From Streptomyces sp. Alt3 (GTDB taxonomy: Bacteria > Actinomycetota > Actinomycetes > Streptomycetales > Streptomycetaceae): DNA of 64,000 bases. The notes under the pieces were generated by a model. The model saw only the letters and a list, made by a program, of their open reading frames with translations. It was not told where the DNA came from and made no database searches. Both the position numbers and the translations under genes were made by a program. The stretch covers positions 8,246,001-8,310,000 of the forward strand of contig NZ_CP120983.1 in assembly GCF_030719215.1 (NCBI RefSeq), written 5' to 3'. Below are positions 43,511-52,844 of this stretch, piece after piece. Positions within the stretch are counted from its first letter, which is position 1; each line of letters begins with the position of its first letter.

Positions 43511-45799
43511 CTATGCGCCGTATGCCTTGAGGGCTGTCACGTGCGCGTGCCGAGCCCCGTGCGTCGCGTCCACCACGAGCCGTAGCGCGTCGGTGCGTAC
43601 AGGGCCGCCGTCGAGCCCCCGCAACGCGTGTACGCGGTGGCGGCGTCGGTTGTCCGTCACCGTCACGAGCGTGTGCCATGTACCGGCGGCGTCGCACCTC
43701 TGGACGCGGTAGTCGCGTACGAGCTCCGGCATGACCTCGTACGGGGTGCGGTGGCGGTGGAGGTTGTTGAGGTACTCGTCGACGTCATCGTCGAACACCA
43801 GGCGAATCTCGGTGAGGTCCTGCTCGTCGTGCCAGTCGAGACGGAGCCACCTGGCGTCGTCCTCCCGGGCGGAGGACCACATGTTCGGTCCGCCATAGGG
43901 ACGTTGGTATCCGCCTACGGCCCGTTCGGGGTGGAACGCCCGGGTGTCGGGGGCCGCCCGGAAGGCGAAGGTCTGCCGGCGCAGGCCGCGGGCCTGCCAT
44001 TCCAGGACCAGCTGGCCGTCCTCCTCCGGGATGTCGTGGTCGACGCCCACGTCCCCCTCGGCCTTCCTGCGCAGGGCGAGCACACCGTCGGTGCGTTCGG
44101 GGAGGAGGACCAGGGCCGTGTCGGCACAGGCTCGGACGATGAGGACCGCGTTCCCGGGTGTGTCGGGGTGGTGGTCGAGACGGGCGGTCACCCAGTGGGG
44201 ACCGCCGGACGGGACGGTGACCGTGGTCGTGAGGAGATGGTCGGCGGGAACCGCGTTCTCGGGCCGGCCCGTGCTCCACAGTTCCACGGTGAGATCGCGG
44301 GACCGGCCGTCCGGGGCACCGTGGACGAGCAGGTCGACCGTGTCGAGTGCGGGGTCGACCGGCAGCAGGAGGGCCAGGTCGCGGGTGAGGGGGTACGGGG
44401 TGCCGGGGGCGTCCTGCGTGGGTTCGGCGGCCAGACGGCTCAGGCAGGAGGAGGCCGTTACGTCGGCAGCGCGCGCCAGGTTGCCGGGGTCCTCGTCGGC
44501 GAGGCCGATCACGGAGGCGTCCTGGCGCAGCAGGGTGCGGCGCACCAGTTCCGACCGTCCGGTGGCGAGTTCCCGCGGCGTGATGCCCTCGGCGACGCAC
44601 AGGGCCGCGGCGGTACCAGCGGCCTCGCCGATCGTCGCGCAGGTGGCCATGACGCGGGTGGCCCCGAAGGCGATGTGGGTGGCGGAGATGTTGCGTCCGG
44701 CGAAGTGCAGGTTCGTGACGTTCGCCGAGTAGAGGGAGCGCAGCGGGATGTGGAAGATGCCGTCCGCGTACCGCTGGCGCGCGCCGGGCTCCTCTGCGTA
44801 CATGCCCTGCACGGGGTGGAGGTCGACGGACCAGCCGCCGAAGGCGATCCGGTCCTCGAACCGGCGCTGTTGGAGGATGTCCTGCTGCGTGAGGACGTGA
44901 TCGCCGAGGAAGCGGCGGTACTCGCGTTTGCCGGGCAGACTGCCGACCCATTCCAGGGTGAGGTTCGCCGCGTCCGGGAACTCGCCGGAGTTCTTGATGT
45001 GGTCCCAGACACCCATGATCACGGCCTGGAGCTCGTCGCGGATGCGTTCGTTGTCGTGGACCGTGTCGAGCTCACCGCCCCACTCGATCCACCAGTAGTC
45101 ACAGCCGTTGTCCCCGGTGCGCAGGATGCGGTTGCGCAGGATGGGGGTGGTCGACAAGTCCTTGGCATAGGAGGGCGGTACGAACTTCACAGGGCGGCCC
45201 GTGTCCCTGGTGTGGAAGAGGGTCGTCGAGCCGAGTAGCGCCCGGTCCGCCTCGGGCGGTGCCCAGGGCTCGTCGAACTCGCTCTGCGACTCACGGCCGA
45301 TGCGGTAACGGGCGCCGGCGAGGTGACCGACCAGACCGTCTCCGGTGCAGTCGAGGAACTGGTGCGCACGGAAGGTGATGCGGCGCTCCGAGCCCATCAT
45401 CCAGCCGGTGCAGGAGTGCACCTCGCGGCTGTCGGCGGGGCCGCTCGCGTCGACCTCGCGTACGTCGGTGTTGAGGTAGAGGTCGATGTTCGGTTCGGCG
45501 CGGACGGCGTCGAGGACGACCTGGTCCCAGTAGTAGGGGTTGCCCTCGGGGTTGCGGTACTGGTTCTCGGTGTACAGCTCGCCCATGATCCCGGTCTCGC
45601 GGGCCCAGCGGTGCACGCCGTGTGCGGAAGCGCCGCAGACCCAGACACGTATCTCGCTGCTGGCGTTGCCTCCCAGGACCGGCCGGTTGTTGACCAGGGC
45701 GACGCGGCGGCCGAGCCGGGCCGCGGCGATGGCCGCGCAGGTCCCCGCCAATCCGCCGCCGATCACGGCGATGTCGTAATGGACCTCTTCTTCCCGCAC
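43511..45799 (-). CDS. FAD-dependent oxidoreductase with C-terminal carbohydrate-binding-like domain
   Basis: A 762-residue protein starting at GTG 45799 after AAGGAGG. The N-terminal nucleotide-binding fold is IGGGLAGTCAA (about residues 12-22); the following GGNASSEIRVWVCG and CTGDGLVG match the FAD_oxidored (PF12831) family. A second half beginning near residue 550 is beta-rich, ending with WLRLDWHDEQDLTEIRLVF and RLVVDATHGARHAHV, similar to discoidin-like sugar-binding modules. No signal peptide. It is divergent from the sugar importer and convergent with iclR, so it likely oxidises an imported sugar or oligosaccharide (inference). Confidence 0.85.
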   Translation of the reverse strand: MREEEVHYDIAVIGGGLAGTCAAIAAARLGRRVALVNNRPVLGGNASSEIRVWVCGASAHGVHRWARETGIMGELYTENQYRNPEGNPYYWDQVVLDAVRAEPNIDLYLNTDVREVDASGPADSREVHSCTGWMMGSERRITFRAHQFLDCTGDGLVGHLAGARYRIGRESQSEFDEPWAPPEADRALLGSTTLFHTRDTGRPVKFVPPSYAKDLSTTPILRNRILRTGDNGCDYWWIEWGGELDTVHDNERIRDELQAVIMGVWDHIKNSGEFPDAANLTLEWVGSLPGKREYRRFLGDHVLTQQDILQQRRFEDRIAFGGWSVDLHPVQGMYAEEPGARQRYADGIFHIPLRSLYSANVTNLHFAGRNISATHIAFGATRVMATCATIGEAAGTAAALCVAEGITPRELATGRSELVRRTLLRQDASVIGLADEDPGNLARAADVTASSCLSRLAAEPTQDAPGTPYPLTRDLALLLPVDPALDTVDLLVHGAPDGRSRDLTVELWSTGRPENAVPADHLLTTTVTVPSGGPHWVTARLDHHPDTPGNAVLIVRACADTALVLLPERTDGVLALRRKAEGDVGVDHDIPEEDGQLVLEWQARGLRRQTFAFRAAPDTRAFHPERAVGGYQRPYGGPNMWSSAREDDARWLRLDWHDEQDLTEIRLVFDDDVDEYLNNLHRHRTPYEVMPELVRDYRVQRCDAAGTWHTLVTVTDNRRRHRVHALRGLDGGPVRTDALRLVVDATHGARHAHVTALKAYGA

Positions 45800-45876
45800 G
45801 GTGCGGCCTCCTTGGTGTGAAGCTCGGATACTCCCCGCCGCAGCGGAGCGCTCTTGAACGTACATCACATCCATAT

Positions 45877-45893
45877 TGTGCAACCACTGTTCA
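45877..45893. promoter_or_regulatory. Operator-like block in the divergent FAD/ABC promoter region
   Basis: TGTGCAACCACTGTTCA shares 11 of 17 bases with the block upstream of the IclR gene, including the full TGTGCAA half. It sits in the 347-base gap between two divergent genes. The rest of the gap holds no gene; a TTGACG at about 46025 could be a -35 element of the ABC operon but no matched -10 is clear. Confidence 0.45.
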
Positions 45894-46146
45894 ATCAATG
45901 GGATCCGCTGTAAGTTCCGGTTGCGGCCACCGACCTGGCCGTCGTGAGCCGAAGTGCAAGTTCGCGGCAGGTGGCGCGTGTTTGCCGGGCCTGAGCGGAA
46001 TCGGCGATTCACCGACGAAAAGGGTTGACGCCATCGCACGATATGGAGAACGATCCCGCATGCTGCAACTTGCATTCAGCGCAGCAGGGGCGGCGACGTT
46101 CACGCAGGGCACCGGCGCTCCCGCCACCATTTGAGAGGACAGACCC

Positions 46147-47073
46147 ATGAGTACGGCCGCACCTCCCCAGAAGGCGCCCCCGCCCCGCGAGCGGAGCGGG
46201 GGACGGCTCTCCAACGGTGCGTTCGCCCTGCTGCTGACCGCACCGGGCCTCGCCCTGTTCGCGGCGATCATCTTCTACCCGCTGTTGTCGGCGCTGTTCA
46301 CCGGCTTCTTCAAGCAGGATCTGCGGCTGCCGGGACGGGAGTTCGCCGGCCTTGACAACTTCACCTACTGGCTGGACGGAGACTTCCTCACCATCCTCGA
46401 GCAGACGCTGATCTTCACCGTCGGTGCGACGCTCGTCCCCTTCGTGATCGGCTTCGCACTCGCGCTCGCGTTGAACACCGGGCTCAAGGCCAGCGGCTTC
46501 CTGCGCGGCCTGTTCCTGTTCCCCTGGGTGATCCCGGGCGTGGTGGTCTCCTTCCTCTGGATGTGGATCTTCAACGCGAACTACGGGGTGCTCAACGGCG
46601 TCCTCATGGAGACCGGGATCATCGACGAGTCCGTGGCCTGGCTCGGCCGGCCCGGCACCGCGATGCTCGCCGTGATCGTCACCAAGACCTGGGCCAGCTT
46701 CCCCTGGATGATGGTGATGCTCCTGGCCGGCCTGCAGACCGTGCCCAAGGAACTGCACGAGGCGGCCTCGATGGACGGGGCCGGCTCGGTCCGGCGCTTC
46801 TTCGCCGTCACCTGGCCGCAAGTGCGCGGTGTCGCCTCGATCGTGCTCCTGCTGGAGTTCATCTGGAACTTCCAGCACTTCGACACCATCTACGTCCTCA
46901 CCGGCGGCGGACCCGCCGGCACCACCGAGACGTTCGCGACCGCCGTGTACCAGACCGCCTTCAAGGGCTTCGACATCGGCCGGGCCACCGCACTCGGCGG
47001 ACTGTGGATGCTGCTCCTGCTCCTCCTCGTCGCCGCCTATCTCAGGATCACCGAGCGGAAGGGCGACGCCTGA
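46147..47073 (+). CDS. Sugar ABC transporter permease, MalF type
   Basis: A 308-residue protein with six predicted helices. The EAA loop that docks the ATPase is EAASMDGAGSVRRFFAVTWP near residues 203-222. GAGAGGA precedes the ATG. First gene of a set with the second permease, the binding protein and a secreted lyase-like protein. As is usual in Streptomyces, the ATPase gene is missing here and a shared MsiK-type ATPase probably serves it (established pattern, inference for this case). Confidence 0.95.
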   Translation: MSTAAPPQKAPPPRERSGGRLSNGAFALLLTAPGLALFAAIIFYPLLSALFTGFFKQDLRLPGREFAGLDNFTYWLDGDFLTILEQTLIFTVGATLVPFVIGFALALALNTGLKASGFLRGLFLFPWVIPGVVVSFLWMWIFNANYGVLNGVLMETGIIDESVAWLGRPGTAMLAVIVTKTWASFPWMMVMLLAGLQTVPKELHEAASMDGAGSVRRFFAVTWPQVRGVASIVLLLEFIWNFQHFDTIYVLTGGGPAGTTETFATAVYQTAFKGFDIGRATALGGLWMLLLLLLVAAYLRITERKGDA

Positions 47074-47993
47074 TGACCTCCACCACCTCCACCCCGCTGC
47101 CGGCCGTCGACCGTCCGCAGCCGTCCGCCACGCGGGGTGAGCGCGGCGCCCGCCGCCGCATCCGCAAGGACCTGCTGCGTTCGCGGATCGCCGCCTGGAG
47201 CGCGGTCGTCGTCATCGGCGCCTTCGGTCTGCTGCCGGTCTACTGGCTGCTCGTCACCGCGCTGAGCACCCCCGAGTCGACCTTCCAGTTCCCGCCGAAG
47301 CTGATACCCACCGATCTCACCCTCAGCAACTTCACGGCCCTGGCCGAGAACGACCAGCTGATCAAGTACATGATCAACTCGCTCGTCGTGGCCTCGATCA
47401 CCGCCGTGCTGAGCGTGGTCGTCGCCACCTACATGGGCTACTCGTTCTCCAAGTTCCGCTACCGGGGGCGGCGTTCGCTGATGCACCTGGTACTGGCCTC
47501 CCAGATGTTCCCCCAGGCGCTTCTCCTGGTGACGCTGTACACCGTCTTCTCCAGCTTCGGCATGCTCAACACGTACAGCGCCCTGGTGCTCTCCTTCACC
47601 ACGTTCACCATGCCGCTGTGCGTCTGGATGCTGAAGGGCATCTTCGACACCATCCCCGACGCCCTGCTGGAAGCGGCGGCCATCGACGGCGCGTCCCGGT
47701 GGCGGACGCTGCACTCCATCGTGGCGCCGCTGGCCGCGCCGGGGATGATCGCCGCCGGGCTCTTCGCCTTCGTACGCGGCTGGAACGACTTCATCTTCGC
47801 GCTGACCCTGGCAGACAAGGAGAAGCAGACCCTGCCCCCCGGGCTCGTCTCCACCTACATCGGCGAATTCCAGACCGCCTGGCCCCAGTTGATGGCTGCC
47901 TCGCTCGTGGTGTCAGTGCCTGTGATCGTCGCCTTCATGTTCCTGCAGCGCTACCTCGTCGGCGGCATGACCGCCGGTTCGGTCAAGAGCTGA
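47073..47993 (+). CDS. Sugar ABC transporter permease, MalG type
   Basis: A 306-residue protein. ATG 47073 overlaps the previous gene's TGA by one base (TGATG), so translation is coupled. Six predicted helices; EAA loop EAAAIDGASRWRTLHSIVAP near residues 198-217. The first 30 residues are a charged cytoplasmic extension (RRRIRKDLLRSR). Forms the channel with the preceding permease. Confidence 0.95.
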   Translation: MTSTTSTPLPAVDRPQPSATRGERGARRRIRKDLLRSRIAAWSAVVVIGAFGLLPVYWLLVTALSTPESTFQFPPKLIPTDLTLSNFTALAENDQLIKYMINSLVVASITAVLSVVVATYMGYSFSKFRYRGRRSLMHLVLASQMFPQALLLVTLYTVFSSFGMLNTYSALVLSFTTFTMPLCVWMLKGIFDTIPDALLEAAAIDGASRWRTLHSIVAPLAAPGMIAAGLFAFVRGWNDFIFALTLADKEKQTLPPGLVSTYIGEFQTAWPQLMAASLVVSVPVIVAFMFLQRYLVGGMTAGSVKS

Positions 47994-48056
47994 ACCCGCG
48001 GGTCCGGCCCGCGCCCTCACCTACCTCCCCTCCCGCACATTCCCCATGGAGAGATC

Positions 48057-49352
48057 ATGACCACCTCTGGCATCAGCCGGCGCGGCGCGCTGCGCATGTT
48101 CGGCATCGGCGCGCTCGGTGTAGCGGGCGCCGGTGTGCTCGGCGCCTGTGCGCCGTCCGGCTCGCCCTCCAACGGCGGTGACCCGAAGTCCAAGAACTTC
48201 GACTTCACCTCCTGGTCGCTCAACGAGGAAGCCGCCAAGCCCTCGATCGAGAAGATCATCGCGGCATGGGAGAAGGCCGAGAAGTCGAAGATCCGCGCTG
48301 TCTCGTACCCGTACAACGAGTACCTGAGCCAGCTCACCCTCAAGCTGGGCGGCGGTGAGACCACGGGTGCGGTGCACCTCGACATCGCCTGGCTCGCCGC
48401 GATGGCGCAGATGGGCAAGCTGGTCGACCTCGGATCGGTGGTCGGCAGGGGCGGCTACACGGACGTGGCGCTGAAGAGCGGCACGTACGACGGCAAGCAG
48501 TACGGGCTGCCGTGGAACACCGGATCGATCGGTGTGATAGCCAACTCCCAGCTCCTGGAGAAGGCCGGGATCAAGAAGCACCCCACCACCGTCGAGGAGT
48601 TCGAGGCGGCGCTGGGCGAGCTGAAGGGACTCGGGGGCGGGGTGGTGCCGTATGCCGCTGCCACCAAGGTCGCGCAGCTCAAGGACATCTTCCCGTGGAT
48701 GCAGACCTTCGGCTGCAAGATGCTCGACGGCGGGAAGGTCACGATAGGCGACGACGCCTCGGTCGACGCGGTCACCTGGTACAAGAAGCTGCATGACGAG
48801 AAGCTGATCGCCGCCGATGTGGACCGCTTCGACGCGCGCGCCCTGTTCGGGCAGGGCAAGGCGGCCTTCTACGACGACGCGATCATCGGCAAGGGTGTGA
48901 CCTCCGCCCAGTCCAAGGACAAGACGCTGGCCGACTCCATGCAGCCGATGGAGCGTCCGGTGCTCAAGGCCGGGGACACGCCGCAGGCGCTGCTGTGGGG
49001 CGGTGTGATCGCGATCGTGAACGGCAAGGGACAGGACGCGGCGACCGAGTTCGCGCTGCACACCACCACCGACCAGGCCACCACTTCCGAGTACTTCTCC
49101 GCACGCGCACTGCCGCCGTCCACCACCGCCGGTCTGGCCGCTCCCGAGGTCGCCAGGGACAGCTTCACCACGGAGTGGACCCAGAAGATCACCAGGACCG
49201 CGACCGGCAGCCCGTTCTGGCAGTTCGCGCAGAACGCCCAGATCGAGGAGGCCGTCGGCAAGCAGGTACAGGCCGTCCTTGTCGGCAAGTCGAAGCCGAA
49301 GGACGCGATGAAGCAGGCCGGCGAGGAGGTCGCCGCGCTCATCAAGCGCTGA
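48057..49352 (+). CDS. Sugar ABC transporter solute-binding lipoprotein
   Basis: A 431-residue protein with a signal that combines a twin-arginine-like SRRGALRM and a lipobox LGAC (about residue 32), so it is exported and lipid-anchored. Mature domain fits the extracellular solute-binding family 1 (WSLNEEAAKP, LPWNTGSIGVIANSQLLEKAGI, LLWGGVIAIVNG). GGAGAGATC precedes the ATG. It probably binds the oligosaccharide freed by the downstream secreted protein. Confidence 0.93.
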   Translation: MTTSGISRRGALRMFGIGALGVAGAGVLGACAPSGSPSNGGDPKSKNFDFTSWSLNEEAAKPSIEKIIAAWEKAEKSKIRAVSYPYNEYLSQLTLKLGGGETTGAVHLDIAWLAAMAQMGKLVDLGSVVGRGGYTDVALKSGTYDGKQYGLPWNTGSIGVIANSQLLEKAGIKKHPTTVEEFEAALGELKGLGGGVVPYAAATKVAQLKDIFPWMQTFGCKMLDGGKVTIGDDASVDAVTWYKKLHDEKLIAADVDRFDARALFGQGKAAFYDDAIIGKGVTSAQSKDKTLADSMQPMERPVLKAGDTPQALLWGGVIAIVNGKGQDAATEFALHTTTDQATTSEYFSARALPPSTTAGLAAPEVARDSFTTEWTQKITRTATGSPFWQFAQNAQIEEAVGKQVQAVLVGKSKPKDAMKQAGEEVAALIKR

Positions 49353-49505
49353 GGCCGAGCGCCGTGGTCCGGGCCCGGTGGGCGTCGCACGCTCTGCCGG
49401 GCCCTGCCTCGTACCCCGACCCCGCACGACGACCGCCGGCCGGCGCTCGGGCCGCTGTCGTCCGCGTCATCTCCCACGCCGCACACACCCGCGAAGGAGC
49501 TCATC

Positions 49506-50810
49506 TTGCGACGCCCCACGGTACGTACGTACACCGCCTCTGCCGCGGCTCTGGCCGCCCTCCTCCTGCCCGCCCCGGCCGCCGGGGCCGACACCGCGCA
49601 GACCACGGCCGCCGCGGCGACGGTCATCGAGAAGGTCCCCTACGCGATGGACACGTCGAACCAGGCCGCCTGGTGGACACCGGTTGCTACGTACAAGGGC
49701 CGCGGGCAGTACACGTACTTCGCCTTCAACGAGCCGGGCTCGACGGCCGCGACGCACCGGCCCGCCATCGCGCGGCGTGACCCTGACGGGGCCTGGAGCC
49801 GATTGCCGTTGCTGAACGGTGACGGGCGGCAGGCCGAGTTCCCTGACGACAACGGCCACAACCAGCCGTCGGTCGCCCGCGACGGCAGTGGTCGCCTGCA
49901 TGTCTTCGCCTCCATGCACGCCGATTCCTGGCGCTACTTCCGTTCCGGGGCCCCCGGCGGCGACGTCACCGACCATGCGTCGGAGTTGCCCGATCAGGGC
50001 GTGGGCATCACCTATCCGGTCGTCACCACCGCGCCCAACGGCGACCTGTATCTGGCCGCCCGCGTCGGGACGGGTTCCGATCAGCGTCCGGGCAAGCTGT
50101 ACCGGTGGGACAACGCCAACTCCCGCTGGAGCCTCGTCACGGCCTTCGCGAGTGCCCTGTACCGTTCCGTGTACCCCGACGACATCACGGTGGACGCTTC
50201 AGGCCGTGTGCACCTGCTCTTCGAGTGGGCGAAGGCGCCGGCGACCGCGTTCCGCCACCAGCTCTCGTATCTGGGCTACGACCCGTCGACCGGCGCCTTC
50301 GCGGACAGTACGAACACGAGGGTCGCCACCCCGGTCACGCCCGCGACCTCCGACGTCGTCCAGGACCTCACCGCAGGGGAGGAGTGGAGCGCCGACAACG
50401 CCTACACCGGTCCCGCGGTGCAGAGCGCCAAGCTCACCCTTGACGGCTCGACGCCGAAGATCGCCTACCGCTACCGTTCGGCGGACAGTGGTGGTCACTT
50501 CCGCGTGTACTACGCCTATCCGAGCGGTGGCGGCTGGGTGGGCAAGACGGTGTACGCCGGCGGGCAGACCGCGGCCGCTCTCGGTATCACCTGGGACGGG
50601 ACGGACTCCAAGCGTGTGTACTACGTGACCACGTCGGGCACCGACCGGGTCTTTTCCGCGACCCAGTCGGCAGGCGGTGCCTGGATCGCGCAGTCCGCCG
50701 CGCCGGGCGTGAGCGCGGACCGGTTGGCGGTACGACGGGACTCGGACGGTCACGACGTGCTCTATCTTCCGGATACCGCACACAACACCCTCTACTACAC
50801 GACCCGCTGA
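49506..50810 (+). CDS. Secreted BNR-4 beta-propeller protein, candidate polysaccharide lyase
   Basis: A 434-residue protein starting at TTG 49506 after GAAGGAG. A Sec signal peptide ends near AAGADTAQT. Strand-rich repeats follow, e.g. GHNQPSVARDGSGRLHVFAS with MHADSWRYFRS, VGITYPVVTTAPNGDLYLAA, DDITVDASGRVHLLFEW and KIAYRYRSADSGGHFRVYYAYP. These match the BNR-4 (PF15892) propeller pattern shared by PL24/PL25 ulvan lyases and PL42 rhamnose-glucuronate lyases. Catalytic His, Tyr and Arg cannot be assigned without alignment. Its place after the importer suggests it releases the sugar the importer takes up. Confidence 0.8.
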   Translation: MRRPTVRTYTASAAALAALLLPAPAAGADTAQTTAAAATVIEKVPYAMDTSNQAAWWTPVATYKGRGQYTYFAFNEPGSTAATHRPAIARRDPDGAWSRLPLLNGDGRQAEFPDDNGHNQPSVARDGSGRLHVFASMHADSWRYFRSGAPGGDVTDHASELPDQGVGITYPVVTTAPNGDLYLAARVGTGSDQRPGKLYRWDNANSRWSLVTAFASALYRSVYPDDITVDASGRVHLLFEWAKAPATAFRHQLSYLGYDPSTGAFADSTNTRVATPVTPATSDVVQDLTAGEEWSADNAYTGPAVQSAKLTLDGSTPKIAYRYRSADSGGHFRVYYAYPSGGGWVGKTVYAGGQTAAALGITWDGTDSKRVYYVTTSGTDRVFSATQSAGGAWIAQSAAPGVSADRLAVRRDSDGHDVLYLPDTAHNTLYYTTR

Positions 50811-51205
50811 GGGGCGCGGTGGGCTGTTCCGCTGAGACAGCGCACCGGTCGTCTCCTCGTGTTCCCGCATCGTGACCGCCGGCCTCGGGCTCGGCACGGC
50901 TGTGCCCCTCTGCCGAAGGCATGACCCGGGGTGTGCGGCCCATGCTCTTCGTCGAGGACCTGGGGTCCTGGTACGACGCGCGCAGCGAGGTCTGCTCGGT
51001 CGGCTTGGCAGTCCGAGAACTGTGTGAGCGCAAACGCACCGTCCCCGGCATCGGGTCTGCCGGGGGCCGTGCGTTTCGCATGGGGCCCGGGGCCGCGAAG
51101 CGGCTCCGCCGCGCGATCCGGCTGGTGGAGCCCCCTGCTCCGAAGCGTCCGGCGGTGTGCTGTCGATCACCGGCTGCGGGGGGCGGGATGCGTCACTGAC
51201 CGGCG
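50811..51205. other. Gap after the BNR-4 gene
   Basis: Apart from a weak stem with mismatches near 50815-50860, possibly the operon terminator, nothing is recognised. A plus-strand frame (50921-51199) begins VRPMLFVEDLGSWYD but has no homologue I know. Confidence 0.25.
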
Positions 51206-51502
51206 TCAGCGGGTCTCGACGACGACCTTCTCGATCACGACGTCTTCCAGGGGGCGGTCGTTGCGGCCGGTTTCGGCGTTGGCGATGGTGTCGACGACCC
51301 TCTGGCTGGAGGTGTCGGTGACCTCGCCGAAGATGGTGTGCTTGCCGGTGAGCCACGTGGTCGGTCCGCAGGTGATGAAGAACTGGGAGCCGTTGGTGCC
51401 TGGCCCGGAGTTGGCCATGGCCAGAAGGTAGGGCTTGGTGAAGGCAAGGTCCGGGTGGAACTCGTCGGCGAACTTGTACCCGGGGCCGCCCGATCCGTTG
51501 CT
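51206..51502 (-). pseudogene. C-terminal half of a cyclophilin-type peptidyl-prolyl isomerase
   Basis: The frame reads GSGGPGYKFADEFHPDLAF, MANSGPGTNGSQFFITC, GKHTIFGEV and runs to a normal stop. The N-terminal half with the catalytic Arg region (FHRVIPGFMIQGGD) is missing; upstream the frame is nonsense sequence. The gene was cut near 51500. Confidence 0.85.
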
Positions 51503-52505
51503 CAGGGGGCGCACCTCTTCCCTTTGACCGTTAGCACCGACCGGACGAGAGCCAAGCCATGCCCGGGCGCACCCTCTCCCCAGCACATGCAGCGCTCGTT
51601 GCACAGGTGCATCTGGACCCCGGCCGGGGGAGGAGCCGAAGCGGCGGTCAGTCGGCTGTCGGAAGTCTCTTACCGGTGCCCGGCCTTTGTGACGGCGCGG
51701 TCCAAAAGCAGAGGAGGGAATAGCATCCGGCTCACCCGCGCCCGTCCCCGTCCACCGTGCGGTTTCCGCACGTTCCTCCAGTAACAGGTGCTCGTCCTGC
51801 GCAGCTTCCGCCACCAAATCCTACCTCTTAGCTTGTTCTTCAACCTCGGGACGGCTGACCAACTGCGAGGTGTCGTCGAGCGGCTGATCTCTGCCGGCCA
51901 AGGGGCAGGCCGGGGACCCGGCCATCGTGATCGTCGGCGTGGACAGCGCTCGACCCTGCGCGGACGCCGTGACTCGTACACGGGAGCTTGGACTTTTCCC
52001 GGAACCGCTGACGGCCTCGCCCCATGCGGCTGAGATCGACGAAGCGGAAGTGACGGAGCCAGCTGACGAGGACTTCTGGACTTGCGTGCGCACCGCGCTC
52101 GCCTTCACGGCAGACGTTGCTCCTTGAGGAGACCTACGTCCGCAACGCCGCACGCCGGCACCGCCTCACACCGGGGAATCTCGGCACAGTGCGCGCCGGT
52201 CTCGGCCCCCCTTGCTGACCGTTTGGCCTGACCTGACCCCGGACATCGGCGCGGTCCTTGCCGCGCTGCCCGAGGAGGGGGTAAGCGTCATGCGCGCACG
52301 GTCCGGCGCTCGATTTCGTGTTCACGAACTGCGCCCACCAGCAGGTCCATGCCTGGTGGGGTTTACTGTTGCCGGCCGGGACGTTGGCCAGTCTTCGGGG
52401 ACGTCGATCGTGACGGCGTCGTACGCGGCAGGGGGTGAAGATATACGCCCACACCACCCGGCGGGACGAGACGGGCGTCGCGCGGCCACCTGTCGCAGCG
52501 GTCGC
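51503..52505. other. 1-kb region of unassigned debris
   Basis: No intact gene. A plus-strand tail (51900-52127) reads RTRELGLFPEPLTASPHAAE and ends DEDFWTCVRTALAFTADVAP-stop, with protein-like composition, so it may be the 3' end of a lost gene. The rest has no recognisable content. Confidence 0.3.
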
Positions 52506-52844
52506 TCAGAGGTGGCCGTCCAGGAACTTCCGTACCTCGGTGCTGCTCAGGGGTCCCGTGCCGTGCGCCACTGCCTCTCCCTCCTTCAGCAGGACGTAGG
52601 ACGGGGCTCCGGTGATCCCGTATCGCTCGGTTGCGGCCGGACAACGCGTGATGTCGGCGCGGACGGCCGTCAGGCGGCCCGTGTATTCGTCGGCGATGCC
52701 ACCCACGACGAGGTCCATCACCCGGCAGGGCTCGATTACTTTGGGCCATGTCCCGGTGAAGTATGCGAGGACCGGGACTTCGCTCATCCCGAGAATGAAA
52801 TTGAACTCCGCGTCCTCACGAGGGCGGTGAACCCGCTTCGCCAT
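52506..52844 (-). CDS. Thioredoxin-fold protein lacking the CxxC motif
   Basis: A 112-residue protein starting at ATG 52844 after AGGAGG. Thioredoxin landmarks are present: VPVLAYFTGTW, later LTAVRADITRCPAATERYGI, GAPSYVLLKEGE and the conserved cis-Pro in GAPS. In place of WCGPCR the active site reads WPKVIEPCR, so the first Cys is gone and the spacing is changed. It cannot do standard dithiol chemistry; a single Cys may act in another way or the protein may be a binding scaffold. Confidence 0.8.
   Translation of the reverse strand: MAKRVHRPREDAEFNFILGMSEVPVLAYFTGTWPKVIEPCRVMDLVVGGIADEYTGRLTAVRADITRCPAATERYGITGAPSYVLLKEGEAVAHGTGPLSSTEVRKFLDGHL

Noticed and set aside
43628..45238. A 536-codon plus-strand frame antisense to the FAD gene
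   Set aside because: Composition is typical of an antisense frame (Val/Gly/Glu-rich), with no motif or ribosome site; the FAD gene is strongly supported.
46025..46060. TTGACG followed by TATGGA as an ABC operon promoter
   Set aside because: The spacing is only about 11 bases, so it does not form a proper -35/-10 pair; mentioned only as a weak hint.
51786..52127. A short plus-strand gene ending at 52127
   Set aside because: It has protein-like composition but no start signal and no recognisable homologue, so it is described in the gap entry and not called as a gene.
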